From Metapseudomonas resinovorans DSM 21078 (GTDB lineage: Bacteria > Pseudomonadota > Gammaproteobacteria > Pseudomonadales > Pseudomonadaceae), in assembly GCF_000423545.1 (NCBI RefSeq), contig NZ_AUIE01000010.1:124001-188000 (forward strand): a stretch of DNA of 64,000 bases, written 5' to 3'. The translations under genes and the position numbers were made by a program. The notes under the pieces are model-generated. The model worked only from the letters and a program-made list of their open reading frames with translations. It did not search any database and had not been told where the DNA came from. The first letter of the stretch is position 1. Every line of letters begins with the position of its first letter. Below are positions 1 through 8,155 of this stretch, piece after piece.

Positions 1-327
1 GTCGGCCTCGCTCAGGGTCATAGCCAGCGGCCCCATGTTCGGATTGGCCCGCGCGCCACTGGCGAAGTTACGCAGTTGGTTGGCCAGGTAGGCAGCAGGT
101 TGACCCGCCAGGCTGGGATACCCCTGATGCTGCGACTTGCCTTGAACGCCATGACAACCTACGCAGGCATCGCCCAGACGCGGCCACGGGCCGCCATCGG
201 CTTCCTTGGCCTCCGTGGAAGTGCTGATGTGGTCCATCAGACGATAGAGATCGAGCGCATCACGACCGTAAAAAGCCAGCAGCCCGGCAAGAACCACGAC
301 TACAGCCAGCGCTATCAACTTCTTCAT
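1..327 (-). CDS. c-type cytochrome, cut by the window edge
   Basis: This is the N-terminal 109 codons of a secreted or membrane-anchored monohaem cytochrome c; the gene runs off the left edge. A hydrophobic N-terminus (MKKLIALAVVVVLAGLLAF) is followed by a CVGCH haem motif near residue 56 and a SLAGQ/YLANQL stretch typical of class I cytochromes c. The start is set by AGGAG a few bases before the ATG. It lies 9 bp downstream of the flavin amine oxidase gene on the same strand, so the two are almost certainly co-transcribed. The pairing suggests the cytochrome accepts electrons from that oxidase, as CycN does for the nicotine oxidoreductase NicA2; this is inference from gene order and family. 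Confidence 0.85.
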   Translation of the reverse strand, partial: MKKLIALAVVVVLAGLLAFYGRDALDLYRLMDHISTSTEAKEADGGPWPRLGDACVGCHGVQGKSQHQGYPSLAGQPAAYLANQLRNFASGARANPNMGPLAMTLSEAD

Positions 328-336
328 CTTTTTCTC

Positions 337-1830
337 CTATACCCGACGCAGGGCGTTGAGCGCCTGCAAGGCGCTCTGGTGGCCCGAGCGCACAGCGCCA
401 TCCATGTAGCCGGCCCAGATGTCAGCGGTCTCGGTACCGGACCAGATCAGGTTGCCGCAGGGTGGTCGCAGCGCCTCGCCGTGGGTGGTCCAGAAGCCCG
501 GCGGGATGGCCGATACACAGGTGAGCGTCCAGGGATCGTCACGCCCCCAGTCCTGGTCGTGGTACGCCATGGGCTGTAGCGCCTCGTCACCCCAAACCCC
601 GGCGAAGATTTCCGTCAGCGTGCGCTTGGCCGTTTCATGATCCGAGGGCAGATTGGCGTTGGAGAGGAAGGCATTGATGATGCCGATCTCGCCATTGGGC
701 GGCGAGTTGTCCCAGGCCCAGATAATTGGGCCATCCATCATCATGATGTGCCCGTTCAAGCCCTTGTCCCGCCAGAACGGCCGGGAATACACCATGGCCA
801 TCTTGCGTGCCGGCGAATGCGCGGGCCAGGCACGTTGCAGCGCTGCACGCGCTCGCGGCAGAGCCGGCTCGAACTGCACCTGGTTGCACAGGGCCGGGTG
901 GATGGCCACGATGACCTTGCGCGCGCGAATCGGCCCCAGGTCCGTGTGCAGGGTCACGACCTCGCTACCCCAGTCGGAAATCCTCCGCACCGGACACCGC
1001 AAACGCACCTTGTCGCCCAGTTGCTCGGCCATTCTGGTGCTGAGGATCTGCGAGCCGCCGATGAAACGTGTGCCTTGCGCGCTGTCCTTGATCGAGTCGA
1101 GTTTTTCGTAGTCGCAATCGGCCGAATTGATCATGGACAGGAAATGCAACAGCCCCATTTTGGCCGGGGTGACGCCACCGGTCAGCGTCATGCTGGCATC
1201 CCAGCCGGACCGTTCCTCTGGCTTGATGTTCTGCTGGGCCAGCCAGTCGCCAACCGAGAGCTTGTCCAGTTCAGCAGCTCTGGGCGATTTCCAGGGTGCG
1301 CCGGAGGGCACGTCACGAGACATCTCGCTCAACTTACCAGCCACGCTCAGGTCGGTGCCGAAGGTGCCCTTGAGATCGAGCTCCAGCTTGCCCTCCCCGC
1401 CCATGATGACCGTGCGCCCCTCGTAATAGGTCGGGAAGGTGCCGACCTCCAGCTGGCGAGCAAGGTCTTCGACAGCGGTCTGGCCCGGGCCTATCCACTG
1501 GCCTCCCACTTCCGAGACATGGCCATTCACCTCGTAGTTGAGGGTACGCCCGCCCACCCGGTCCCGTGCTTCCAGGACTAGGAAGGACTGGCTGCCAGCC
1601 AGCTGTAGGTCGCGGGCGGCGGTCAGGCCGGCCAGCCCCGCACCGATGATGACGACGTCCAGCACGTCGTCTTGCTCCGTCGCCGCACTCGCGGCGCCGG
1701 GAATCTCGCTGGCCCGCACCAGCCCCGAGCTCAGGCCGATACCGCCAATGGCCGCCGTGGCGCCCGCCAGCTTCAACAATTGCCGCCGCTTGAGATTGGG
1801 AGAAAGATTTGAGGTGGGCTTGTCCGCCAT
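337..1830 (-). CDS. flavin-containing amine oxidase, Tat-exported
   Basis: This is a 497-residue FAD-dependent monoamine oxidase family protein. It has a twin-arginine signal (KRRQLLKLAGATAAIGGIG), a Rossmann FAD site (DVVIIGAGLAGLTAARDL), the VLEARDRVGGRT motif and the usual C-terminal amine-oxidase segment (WSGTETADIWAGYMDGAV). A start at 1830 is preferred over 1848 because GAGG sits 8 bases upstream of it. The protein should act in the periplasm on an amine that is not known. The adjacent cytochrome c gene suggests it may work as a dehydrogenase passing electrons to cytochrome c rather than as an O2-using oxidase. Family assignment is strong; substrate is unknown. Confidence 0.9.
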   Translation of the reverse strand: MADKPTSNLSPNLKRRQLLKLAGATAAIGGIGLSSGLVRASEIPGAASAATEQDDVLDVVIIGAGLAGLTAARDLQLAGSQSFLVLEARDRVGGRTLNYEVNGHVSEVGGQWIGPGQTAVEDLARQLEVGTFPTYYEGRTVIMGGEGKLELDLKGTFGTDLSVAGKLSEMSRDVPSGAPWKSPRAAELDKLSVGDWLAQQNIKPEERSGWDASMTLTGGVTPAKMGLLHFLSMINSADCDYEKLDSIKDSAQGTRFIGGSQILSTRMAEQLGDKVRLRCPVRRISDWGSEVVTLHTDLGPIRARKVIVAIHPALCNQVQFEPALPRARAALQRAWPAHSPARKMAMVYSRPFWRDKGLNGHIMMMDGPIIWAWDNSPPNGEIGIINAFLSNANLPSDHETAKRTLTEIFAGVWGDEALQPMAYHDQDWGRDDPWTLTCVSAIPPGFWTTHGEALRPPCGNLIWSGTETADIWAGYMDGAVRSGHQSALQALNALRRV

Positions 1831-1981
1831 ACTTGTCGCCTCACGCATTTTGTTATTGAAGTCGTCGTTCTTGTCGCGGCATCGAAAAACGGCGGCGTAT
1901 GCCTGCCGCAGGACTCGCCGGACACGCCGGCGGTCAATGTCTTTATTGGAATTCAGTGAGCCTCGTGGCGCGGGCCGCGCG

Positions 1982-2695
1982 TCAGCCCGTCACCAGGGTG
2001 CAGGCCGGTTTGCGCAGCAACCGGGTGCCGAACACGATCATCCACATCGGGAAGATCAGGACGACCAGGACCAGCATCGCGCTGGAGAGAGCAGCCAGCT
2101 GCGGAAAGAAACCCGCCAGGAAGAACAGGCCGAAGCACCAGCCGACGACGCTGAGAGGCAGCAATACCAATCGGCCCCAGCCAGCACGCTTGAGATGGCG
2201 ACCGACCACCAGCCCCCAGAACAGCACGACCGGACCCTCGCACCACCACAATCCTTGCTGACTACCGACAGCGATGCTGGTCCAGACAACTTCCGCTGCT
2301 TTGGCGGCTTCACCTCCCGCGGCATAGATCTCGGCCAGCGGGTTCAGCACGGAAAGTTGCAGGGCAGCGCCGATCACACCCAGAGTGACGTAGAGGGCGA
2401 TGGCGAGCACCGCGATATCCCCAAGGGTGCCTGCCTCTTCACGAAAGACGCTCCAGAGGTAGCCGCCGATCACCAGCACCGGCAGATAGAAACCGAGGAT
2501 GTCGGCGAGCATGGACAGCCTAAAAAACTGCCGGGTCTCTGCCGGGAACCCCAGCATCGTCGCACCGTCCAGGGAAACGCTCATATCACCTTGGGTGACC
2601 ATCAGCATGAAGCCGACATTCAAGTAGGCAAAGATGCCGCCCAGAATCGCGGCCCAGGCAGTAACGCGCACTGCCTCTTTTGAGTTGCTATTCAT
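1982..2695 (-). CDS. integral membrane protein of unknown function
   Basis: This gene encodes about 237 residues with roughly six or seven hydrophobic segments spread over the whole length, and no soluble domain that I recognise. It resembles the small multi-pass proteins of the DUF4386 type, but I am not sure of that. The ATG at 2695 is chosen because GGAG lies 5 bases upstream; an ATG one codon earlier is possible. It sits between the amine oxidase and the DAO-type oxidoreductase on the same strand, so a role in moving or sensing the amine substrate is possible. That role is inference only. Confidence 0.7.
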   Translation of the reverse strand: MNSNSKEAVRVTAWAAILGGIFAYLNVGFMLMVTQGDMSVSLDGATMLGFPAETRQFFRLSMLADILGFYLPVLVIGGYLWSVFREEAGTLGDIAVLAIALYVTLGVIGAALQLSVLNPLAEIYAAGGEAAKAAEVVWTSIAVGSQQGLWWCEGPVVLFWGLVVGRHLKRAGWGRLVLLPLSVVGWCFGLFFLAGFFPQLAALSSAMLVLVVLIFPMWMIVFGTRLLRKPACTLVTG

Positions 2696-2765
2696 CATCG
2701 CTCCGCGCAAGCAGAAAGGTTGTGTTTGGAACTGGGCGGAATCTCCGCGACGTCCCAGTTGTCCA

Positions 2766-4133
2766 TCAGTTGGCGCCGCCCTGGACCCTGCGATTCACCC
2801 AGTTGTCCATCAGGTTCGCCGCCCCCAGCGCCAGCTTGACGGCACACCACTGCAAGGGCTCAGGCAGGGTCGAGGGCGTCTTGTGACGCAGCGCGGCCAG
2901 CAGAGGATGCTCGACACCGCCTATTCGCTCGGCGAGCAGGTAGCCCATCAACGATTGGGTGGCAACGCCGTGCCCAGAACATCCGGCGGTGTAGATGACG
3001 TTGTTCTGAGCGCCGGTCTCGCCAACAACCGGCAGCGCGTCATAAGCCATGCTGACGTACCCGCTCCAACTCGACTGGATGCCGAGGCCGCGCAAGGTCG
3101 GGAAGCGCTCGTTCAGCGCCACCGCCAGCTCACGATATGCAACGTCATCCGGCACATTCGGCGTCTGCGAGCCGTATGCATAACCAAGCCGTTTTGTCGT
3201 GATGACGAGCGTGTTGCGGGCGGTGAGGCGGTGGCTCTCCATCGTCCAGTGCGAGGTAATCAAACCTTCCCTGCCCGGCCAGCCCAGCGAAGTCAGTTGC
3301 GCCGTGGACAGCCGCTCGGTCTCGATCGCCGAGACGCGTAGCGGTACCACCTTGTCCCTGAGAAGACCGAGCTGCGGGGTGTAGGCGTTTGTGGCCAGCA
3401 CCAGGTAGGGAGCACTCGCTGTGCCCCGCCGGGTCGCACACCTGATGGTCGGACCTTCGCTGTAGGACAGCAACGGCGTGTTCTCGTAGAGCTTCACACC
3501 GGCCTGCAGCGCTGCGCGTCGCAATCCCATCACGTACTTGCCGGGGTCCAGGGTGCCGCCGTGCTGCTGGGCATAACCGAACAGAAACGCAGGCGGGATG
3601 CCGCGCGCCCGCATTTCGGCATGGTCCAGGAACTGGGTCTTGGAGCCCAACTCAAGGCCAAGCTTCATGGCCTTGCGGATTTTCTTCTCCTGAGACTTAT
3701 GAACGCCGACGCGAATATTGCCCGAGCGGTTGTAGTCGCAGTCGATGCTCAGCTCGTCGAGCCTGCGCTCCACGTAGCTGACGCCCTCGTCGTAGAAGCT
3801 GACGATTTTCCTCGCCTGCTCGATGCCGACACGCTTGAGGAAGAACTCGAACTCGATTCCCAGGCTGCCACCGAGATAGCCCGCATTGCGCCCACTCGCG
3901 CCGAAACCGGCAAACTCTTGCTCAAGGACAATGACCTTCGCACCGAGAGCAGTCAGCTCCAACGCGGTGGACAGCCCGGCAAAGCCAGCGCCGACCACGA
4001 TCACATCGGCGCTGACATCACCTTCCAGCTCTGGCTGCAGGTCAGCCGGCCTCTCCACCCACCCACCGAGCCGACGAAATTGCGCGACTCCACAGCTGGT
4101 CTTGTTTTCCGCGTCTCGACGGGTTGCTGACAT
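2766..4133 (-). CDS. DAO-family FAD-dependent oxidoreductase
   Basis: This 455-residue protein belongs to the D-amino-acid oxidase superfamily. Near residue 38 it has the FAD-binding DVIVVGAGFAGLSTALEL motif, then GRNAGYLGG, and a C-terminal TAGCSGHGVATQSLMGYLLAE segment, as in PuuB-type gamma-glutamylputrescine oxidases and related amine or glycine oxidases. There is no signal peptide, so it is probably cytoplasmic. GGAGAACGTGTC before the ATG supports this start. It lies between a membrane protein and a thiolase gene in the same leftward cluster. The substrate is unknown; oxidative deamination of a degradation intermediate is the likeliest role. Confidence 0.85.
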   Translation of the reverse strand: MSATRRDAENKTSCGVAQFRRLGGWVERPADLQPELEGDVSADVIVVGAGFAGLSTALELTALGAKVIVLEQEFAGFGASGRNAGYLGGSLGIEFEFFLKRVGIEQARKIVSFYDEGVSYVERRLDELSIDCDYNRSGNIRVGVHKSQEKKIRKAMKLGLELGSKTQFLDHAEMRARGIPPAFLFGYAQQHGGTLDPGKYVMGLRRAALQAGVKLYENTPLLSYSEGPTIRCATRRGTASAPYLVLATNAYTPQLGLLRDKVVPLRVSAIETERLSTAQLTSLGWPGREGLITSHWTMESHRLTARNTLVITTKRLGYAYGSQTPNVPDDVAYRELAVALNERFPTLRGLGIQSSWSGYVSMAYDALPVVGETGAQNNVIYTAGCSGHGVATQSLMGYLLAERIGGVEHPLLAALRHKTPSTLPEPLQWCAVKLALGAANLMDNWVNRRVQGGAN

Positions 4134-4144
4134 GACACGTTCTC

Positions 4145-5383
4145 CTATCGGCTCAGGATGTGAACTGCGACGGCGCCTTCCTCGACCCCGATGAGACCGC
4201 CACCGTTCTCCTGGATCGCATGGCGCGCACCCTCGACCTGACGGGCACCCGCCTCGCCACGCAGCTGGGTGGTGAGCTCGAAGAGCTGGCCGATGCCGGT
4301 CGCGCCCAGCGGATGCCCCTTGGATTCCAGGCCACCGGACGGGTTGATCGGAATACGGCCGCCCACGGTGAAATCACCGCGCTCGGCACAGACACCGCCC
4401 AACCCCATGGGGGCCAGCCCAAGGTTTTCCGCCTGGATGATCTCGCCCATGGCGGAGGCGTCGTGGACCTCGGCCACATGCATGTCCTGGGGCCCCAGGC
4501 CAGCGATCTCGTAAGCCTGCAGCGCAGCCAGGTGGCTGACGTGCTTATCCGGCTCTTCGATGCCGCGCAGGGTGAAGCTGCGGATCACGCTGGCGGCGAT
4601 CTTCACGCAACGCTTGGGATCGGCCCCGATCCGCTTCAGGCCGGCCTCAGTGCAGATGATCGCGGCGGCGGCGCCGTCGGTCATGGGTGCGCACATCGGC
4701 AGGGTGATCGGGTAGGTGATCGGCGGCGCCGCCAGCACTTCCTCGATGGTGAAGGGCTTGCGGAACTGCGAGTAGGGATTGTGCACCGAGTGCCCGTGGT
4801 TCTTCGCGCACACAGCAGCGATCTGCCGCTGGGTGGTCCCGTAGGTCTTCATGTGCCAGCGGCAAAAGCCTGCATAAATGGACATGAATTGGCTGTACGG
4901 ACGGTCGGACTCCGAGCCTGGCGGTGGAACGATCCCATCCCCCATCTTCGATAAGGTCGCGAAGTTCTCCTCGGCGCGGGCAACATCCCAGCCGGCCTCG
5001 AACAGGGCGAATGATTTCGCCTTGTCGGCCACCACCATTTTCTCGCAGCCCAGGGCCAGCGCCACATCGGAAGCGCCTGCGCGCAGGCTCTGCACTGCCA
5101 GGTGAACCGCGGTGCTGCCCGAAGCGCAGGCGTTCTCGACGTTGAAGGCCGGCACTCCTTCGATGCCGATCTTGCTCATGATCACCTGCCCCGGAATGGA
5201 CAGTTGCCCCTGCAATGCGCCGTTGGTGATACCGGCATAGAAGACAGCGCCAATATCGGAGCGTTGGGCGCCAGCATCCGCCAGCGCGCCATTGAGCGCC
5301 TCCAGGGCAAGATCCTGGAGACTGCGATCCGGATGACGACCGAACTCGGTCATGGCAATGCCGGCAATGTAAATGGGTTCCAT
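4145..5383 (-). CDS. SCP2-type thiolase
   Basis: This 412-residue protein is a thiolase-superfamily enzyme. It has the nucleophile-cysteine region NVENACASGSTAVHLA near residue 90, an HDA motif (EVHDASAMGEI) and GHPLGATGIGQ. The second catalytic Cys of ordinary thiolases is not in a CxG context: the C-terminus reads ENGGGLIG. That pattern is known from SCP2/lipid-transfer thiolases, which act on sterol side chains and branched acyl-CoAs. The start MEPIYIAG at 5383 has AGGAG upstream. It sits 17 bp after the acyl-CoA ligase gene and is probably co-transcribed with it. It should cleave a beta-ketoacyl-CoA or perform a related C-C cleavage. Confidence 0.88.
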   Translation of the reverse strand: MEPIYIAGIAMTEFGRHPDRSLQDLALEALNGALADAGAQRSDIGAVFYAGITNGALQGQLSIPGQVIMSKIGIEGVPAFNVENACASGSTAVHLAVQSLRAGASDVALALGCEKMVVADKAKSFALFEAGWDVARAEENFATLSKMGDGIVPPPGSESDRPYSQFMSIYAGFCRWHMKTYGTTQRQIAAVCAKNHGHSVHNPYSQFRKPFTIEEVLAAPPITYPITLPMCAPMTDGAAAAIICTEAGLKRIGADPKRCVKIAASVIRSFTLRGIEEPDKHVSHLAALQAYEIAGLGPQDMHVAEVHDASAMGEIIQAENLGLAPMGLGGVCAERGDFTVGGRIPINPSGGLESKGHPLGATGIGQLFELTTQLRGEAGARQVEGARHAIQENGGGLIGVEEGAVAVHILSR

Positions 5384-5400
5384 CAGAAGACTCCTCGACT

Positions 5401-6960
5401 TCAGATCTGCCGGTTGACGCCTTGCCAATAACGGGCACGCAGGTCTTTCTTCAGTACCTTGCCGACCGGGCTACGCGGCAGCGCCTCAATGACCTCTACC
5501 GATTTGGGCGCCTTCACCGAGCCCAGCTTTTCCTTGCACAGCGCAATCAGTGCTTCAGCGTCGACGGTCTGGCCCTCGTTCAGCTCGATGACTGCCTTGA
5601 CCGCCTCGCCCCAGGTCTCGTCGGGCACGCCGATCACCGCGCAGTCACGTACGGCAGGATGGCTCCAGAGCACCTGTTCAACCTCGCTCGGGTACACGTT
5701 GAACCCGCCCGAGATGATCATGTCCTTCTTGCGATCGGTGATGTGCAGGTAGCCGTCAGCATCGATGTGACCGATATCGCCGGTATGCAGCCAGCCATCG
5801 ATGAGGGTCTCCGACGTCTTCTGCGGGTCCTTGTAGTAGCCCTTCATGATCAGGTCGCCGCGCACGCAGATCTCGCCCGTTTCGCCTTGGGCGAGAATCT
5901 CGTCGTCGTCGTTCATGATCTCCACGCGGATCAGGGGATTGGGTCGTCCGACAGAGGACAACCGCTCATCGCTGGCCACTTCGCCATTCACGAAGTGCTC
6001 GCCCGGGGTCAGGTGCGCGATGGCACCCGGCGCCTCGGTCTGCCCATAGCCCTCCATCATGACCGGGCCGAAGACCTCGATCGCCTTGCGCAACTTCTCC
6101 ACCGACATCGGCGCAGCGCCATAGAGGAAGTAGCGCAGCGAAGAGAAATCGACCTTCTTGTTCAGGTCGGGAATATCCAGCAGCCGGTAAATGACCGTCG
6201 GCGGCAGGAAGAACTCTGTCACCCGGTATTGTGGGATCGCCGCCAGCAGGAGTTGCGGCTCCGGCTTGGTGATCACGACAACCGCGCCGCCCCTGGCCGT
6301 GCAGGGCATGGACAGCATGCCGGCAGTGTGGGTCATCGGAGCCGCCGCCAGGTTCACCGGCCGGGTATTGGCGGGATATGGCGTGTTGATCATGAAGTGC
6401 GCAAAGCTGGTCTGCACGCTGCGATGGGTGTTCATGACGCCCTTGGGCAAGCCCGTGGTGCCACCGGTCGGCCCGAGCCAGATCACATCGTCTGGATCAA
6501 CGGCGACACGCGGATCGGTCGCCGGCTGCTGCGCGATGAATTGCTCCAGCGATTCGGCCCCCTCCACTTCGCCATCTATGCAGACCCACTGACAGATCTT
6601 CGGCAGCTGCGGCCGAAGGTTGGCAATGGTCTCGGCAAATTCGCGCTGGAAGAACAGGATCTCGCAGTCGAAGGCGTCCAGTACGTACCGGTTCTCCTCG
6701 GGCGCGTTGCGCGCGCCCACCGGAATCCAGCACAGGTTGGCGCGCCACAGCCCCAGGGCACAGAGCCAGGCGGTTACATCGTTCGTGGCCCAGACCGCGC
6801 CCTTCACCCCGGACGCGAATCCACTGGCCAGCAGTGCGTTGGCGATGCGGCAGGACATTTCCCCCGCTTCGGTAAAGGTCGTGACCACGCCGTCCTGGAT
6901 ATAGGCAGGCCCCTGCGGATTGATCCGCCAGCCACGGTCAAAGAAATCAATGATTGCCAT
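5401..6960 (-). CDS. acyl-CoA synthetase (AMP-forming)
   Basis: This 519-residue ANL-superfamily ligase activates a carboxylic acid to its CoA thioester. It shows the P-loop signature WLGPTGGTTGLPKGVM, the A5 motif MEGYGQTEAPG, the A7/A8 region LHTGDIGHIDADGYLHITDR with KKDMIISGGFNVYPSEVE, and the C-terminal lysine context PRSPVGKVLKK. The length is normal. The start MAIIDFF is placed at 6960; a longer frame extends upstream but has no homology. It lies 10 bp after the reductase gene. The substrate is probably a hydrophobic acid, judging from the neighbouring beta-oxidation genes, but it cannot be read from sequence. Confidence 0.9.
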   Translation of the reverse strand: MAIIDFFDRGWRINPQGPAYIQDGVVTTFTEAGEMSCRIANALLASGFASGVKGAVWATNDVTAWLCALGLWRANLCWIPVGARNAPEENRYVLDAFDCEILFFQREFAETIANLRPQLPKICQWVCIDGEVEGAESLEQFIAQQPATDPRVAVDPDDVIWLGPTGGTTGLPKGVMNTHRSVQTSFAHFMINTPYPANTRPVNLAAAPMTHTAGMLSMPCTARGGAVVVITKPEPQLLLAAIPQYRVTEFFLPPTVIYRLLDIPDLNKKVDFSSLRYFLYGAAPMSVEKLRKAIEVFGPVMMEGYGQTEAPGAIAHLTPGEHFVNGEVASDERLSSVGRPNPLIRVEIMNDDDEILAQGETGEICVRGDLIMKGYYKDPQKTSETLIDGWLHTGDIGHIDADGYLHITDRKKDMIISGGFNVYPSEVEQVLWSHPAVRDCAVIGVPDETWGEAVKAVIELNEGQTVDAEALIALCKEKLGSVKAPKSVEVIEALPRSPVGKVLKKDLRARYWQGVNRQI

Positions 6961-6970
6961 CTTGGTCACT

Positions 6971-8104
6971 TCACAGCTGGGTGATGGTTGCGCGAGCCAG
7001 GCCGCGCTGCTCAAGGAAGCCGAGCATGTAGCGGTGGCCGAAGGCCTTGGAGGAGGACGCGAAGCCCACTTTGGCAACGTCGTTGTCCAGCAGCTTGACC
7101 GCAGCCGCCGCGTGCAGCGCACCGGTGGCGATATAGGGGGTGATGCCGTGCACGGTGGCACGCACCGCCGACAGCTGACCGCGACCGATGGCGAAGTCCA
7201 CGGTGCGCTGCAGGGTGCTGCGCTCGCGCGGCGGCATGCTCGGGGTGGTGGAATCCACCAGATTCTGGATCACCGCGTCCTGCTGCTCCTTCGGCAGATG
7301 CTTGTACTCGGCCTCCCACTTCTGCCCCAGGGAATGCACGGTCCTCATCACCGGGTTGTCGTAGAAGCCGACACAGGACATGCAGCTGCGTACGCGGCCG
7401 TCGTTCTGGAAGTAGATCGGCAGCGAGGTGCCGCCCCAGGGCAAGCAGAACACGGACTCGAGCAGGCTGGGGCAGACCACGTTGAAGCTGGTATTGGGCG
7501 CGTACGGAATCAGTTCCTTCTCCCACAGGTAACCACCCGGGTGACGGAAGCCTTCGAAGATGGTGGCGGTGGAGCCAACGGTCACGCCGGCAGCGCCCAC
7601 GCGCGGGCCACGGGTCAGGGTCGCGGTTTCCAGGGAGTCGACACCGGGGGTTTCCAGGGCCAGTTCGGCGGCGATCTCGGCGAAGGTGTACATGTAGGCC
7701 AGGGAGGGCGACAGCAGCAGGCCGGCCTGGCGGTAAAGCTCGCCGAACTGGTCGCGCAGGGCGCGGATATGTTCCTGCTCACCGGCCGGGTCCAGGTAAT
7801 GGCAGCCGGCTTTCAGAGCCGCCTCGGCGGTGGTCAGACCGAAATTGACGAACGGACCGACGGTGTTGCAGACCACTTTTGCGCCCTTGAAGACGGCAGT
7901 CAGGGCCTCGACCTCGTGCGCGCACTCGACGATCTCGTAAGTGGCTGCCTCCAGGCCCACGACGCGTTGCGCCATCATCTCCTGGGCACGCTTGGCATTA
8001 CGGGCCACGGCAGTGAAGGGAATCTTCTGGTCAATCAGCCAGTCCATGGTCAGCATGCCGGTGTAGCCGCTAGCGCCGTAGACAACGACAGGATATTTGG
8101 CCAT
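6971..8104 (-). CDS. saccharopine dehydrogenase-like NADP-binding reductase
   Basis: This 377-residue protein begins with a Rossmann motif (VVVYGASGYTGMLTMDWL) and is related over its first 130 residues to saccharopine dehydrogenases and trans-acting enoyl reductases. The VVCNTVGPFVNFG and GCHYLDPAGE segments are typical of that group. It is probably a cytoplasmic NAD(P)H-dependent reductase acting on a CoA-bound or lipid substrate, not a lysine-pathway enzyme, because it lies between acyl-CoA dehydrogenase and acyl-CoA ligase genes. The exact reaction is unknown. Confidence 0.82.
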   Translation of the reverse strand: MAKYPVVVYGASGYTGMLTMDWLIDQKIPFTAVARNAKRAQEMMAQRVVGLEAATYEIVECAHEVEALTAVFKGAKVVCNTVGPFVNFGLTTAEAALKAGCHYLDPAGEQEHIRALRDQFGELYRQAGLLLSPSLAYMYTFAEIAAELALETPGVDSLETATLTRGPRVGAAGVTVGSTATIFEGFRHPGGYLWEKELIPYAPNTSFNVVCPSLLESVFCLPWGGTSLPIYFQNDGRVRSCMSCVGFYDNPVMRTVHSLGQKWEAEYKHLPKEQQDAVIQNLVDSTTPSMPPRERSTLQRTVDFAIGRGQLSAVRATVHGITPYIATGALHAAAAVKLLDNDVAKVGFASSSKAFGHRYMLGFLEQRGLARATITQL

Positions 8105-8155
8105 TTCGAGTACCTCGTTTTGTTCTTGGATGAATGGTCTGGTGTAACGGGTGGA

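Noticed and set aside
5422-6984. Long open frame on the plus strand opposite the acyl-CoA synthetase gene (similar long antisense frames at 6920-8269 and 42178-43641)
   Set aside because: These are antisense to clearly identified genes, have no recognisable domains, show Arg/His/Gly-rich composition typical of GC-rich shadow frames and lack ribosome sites.
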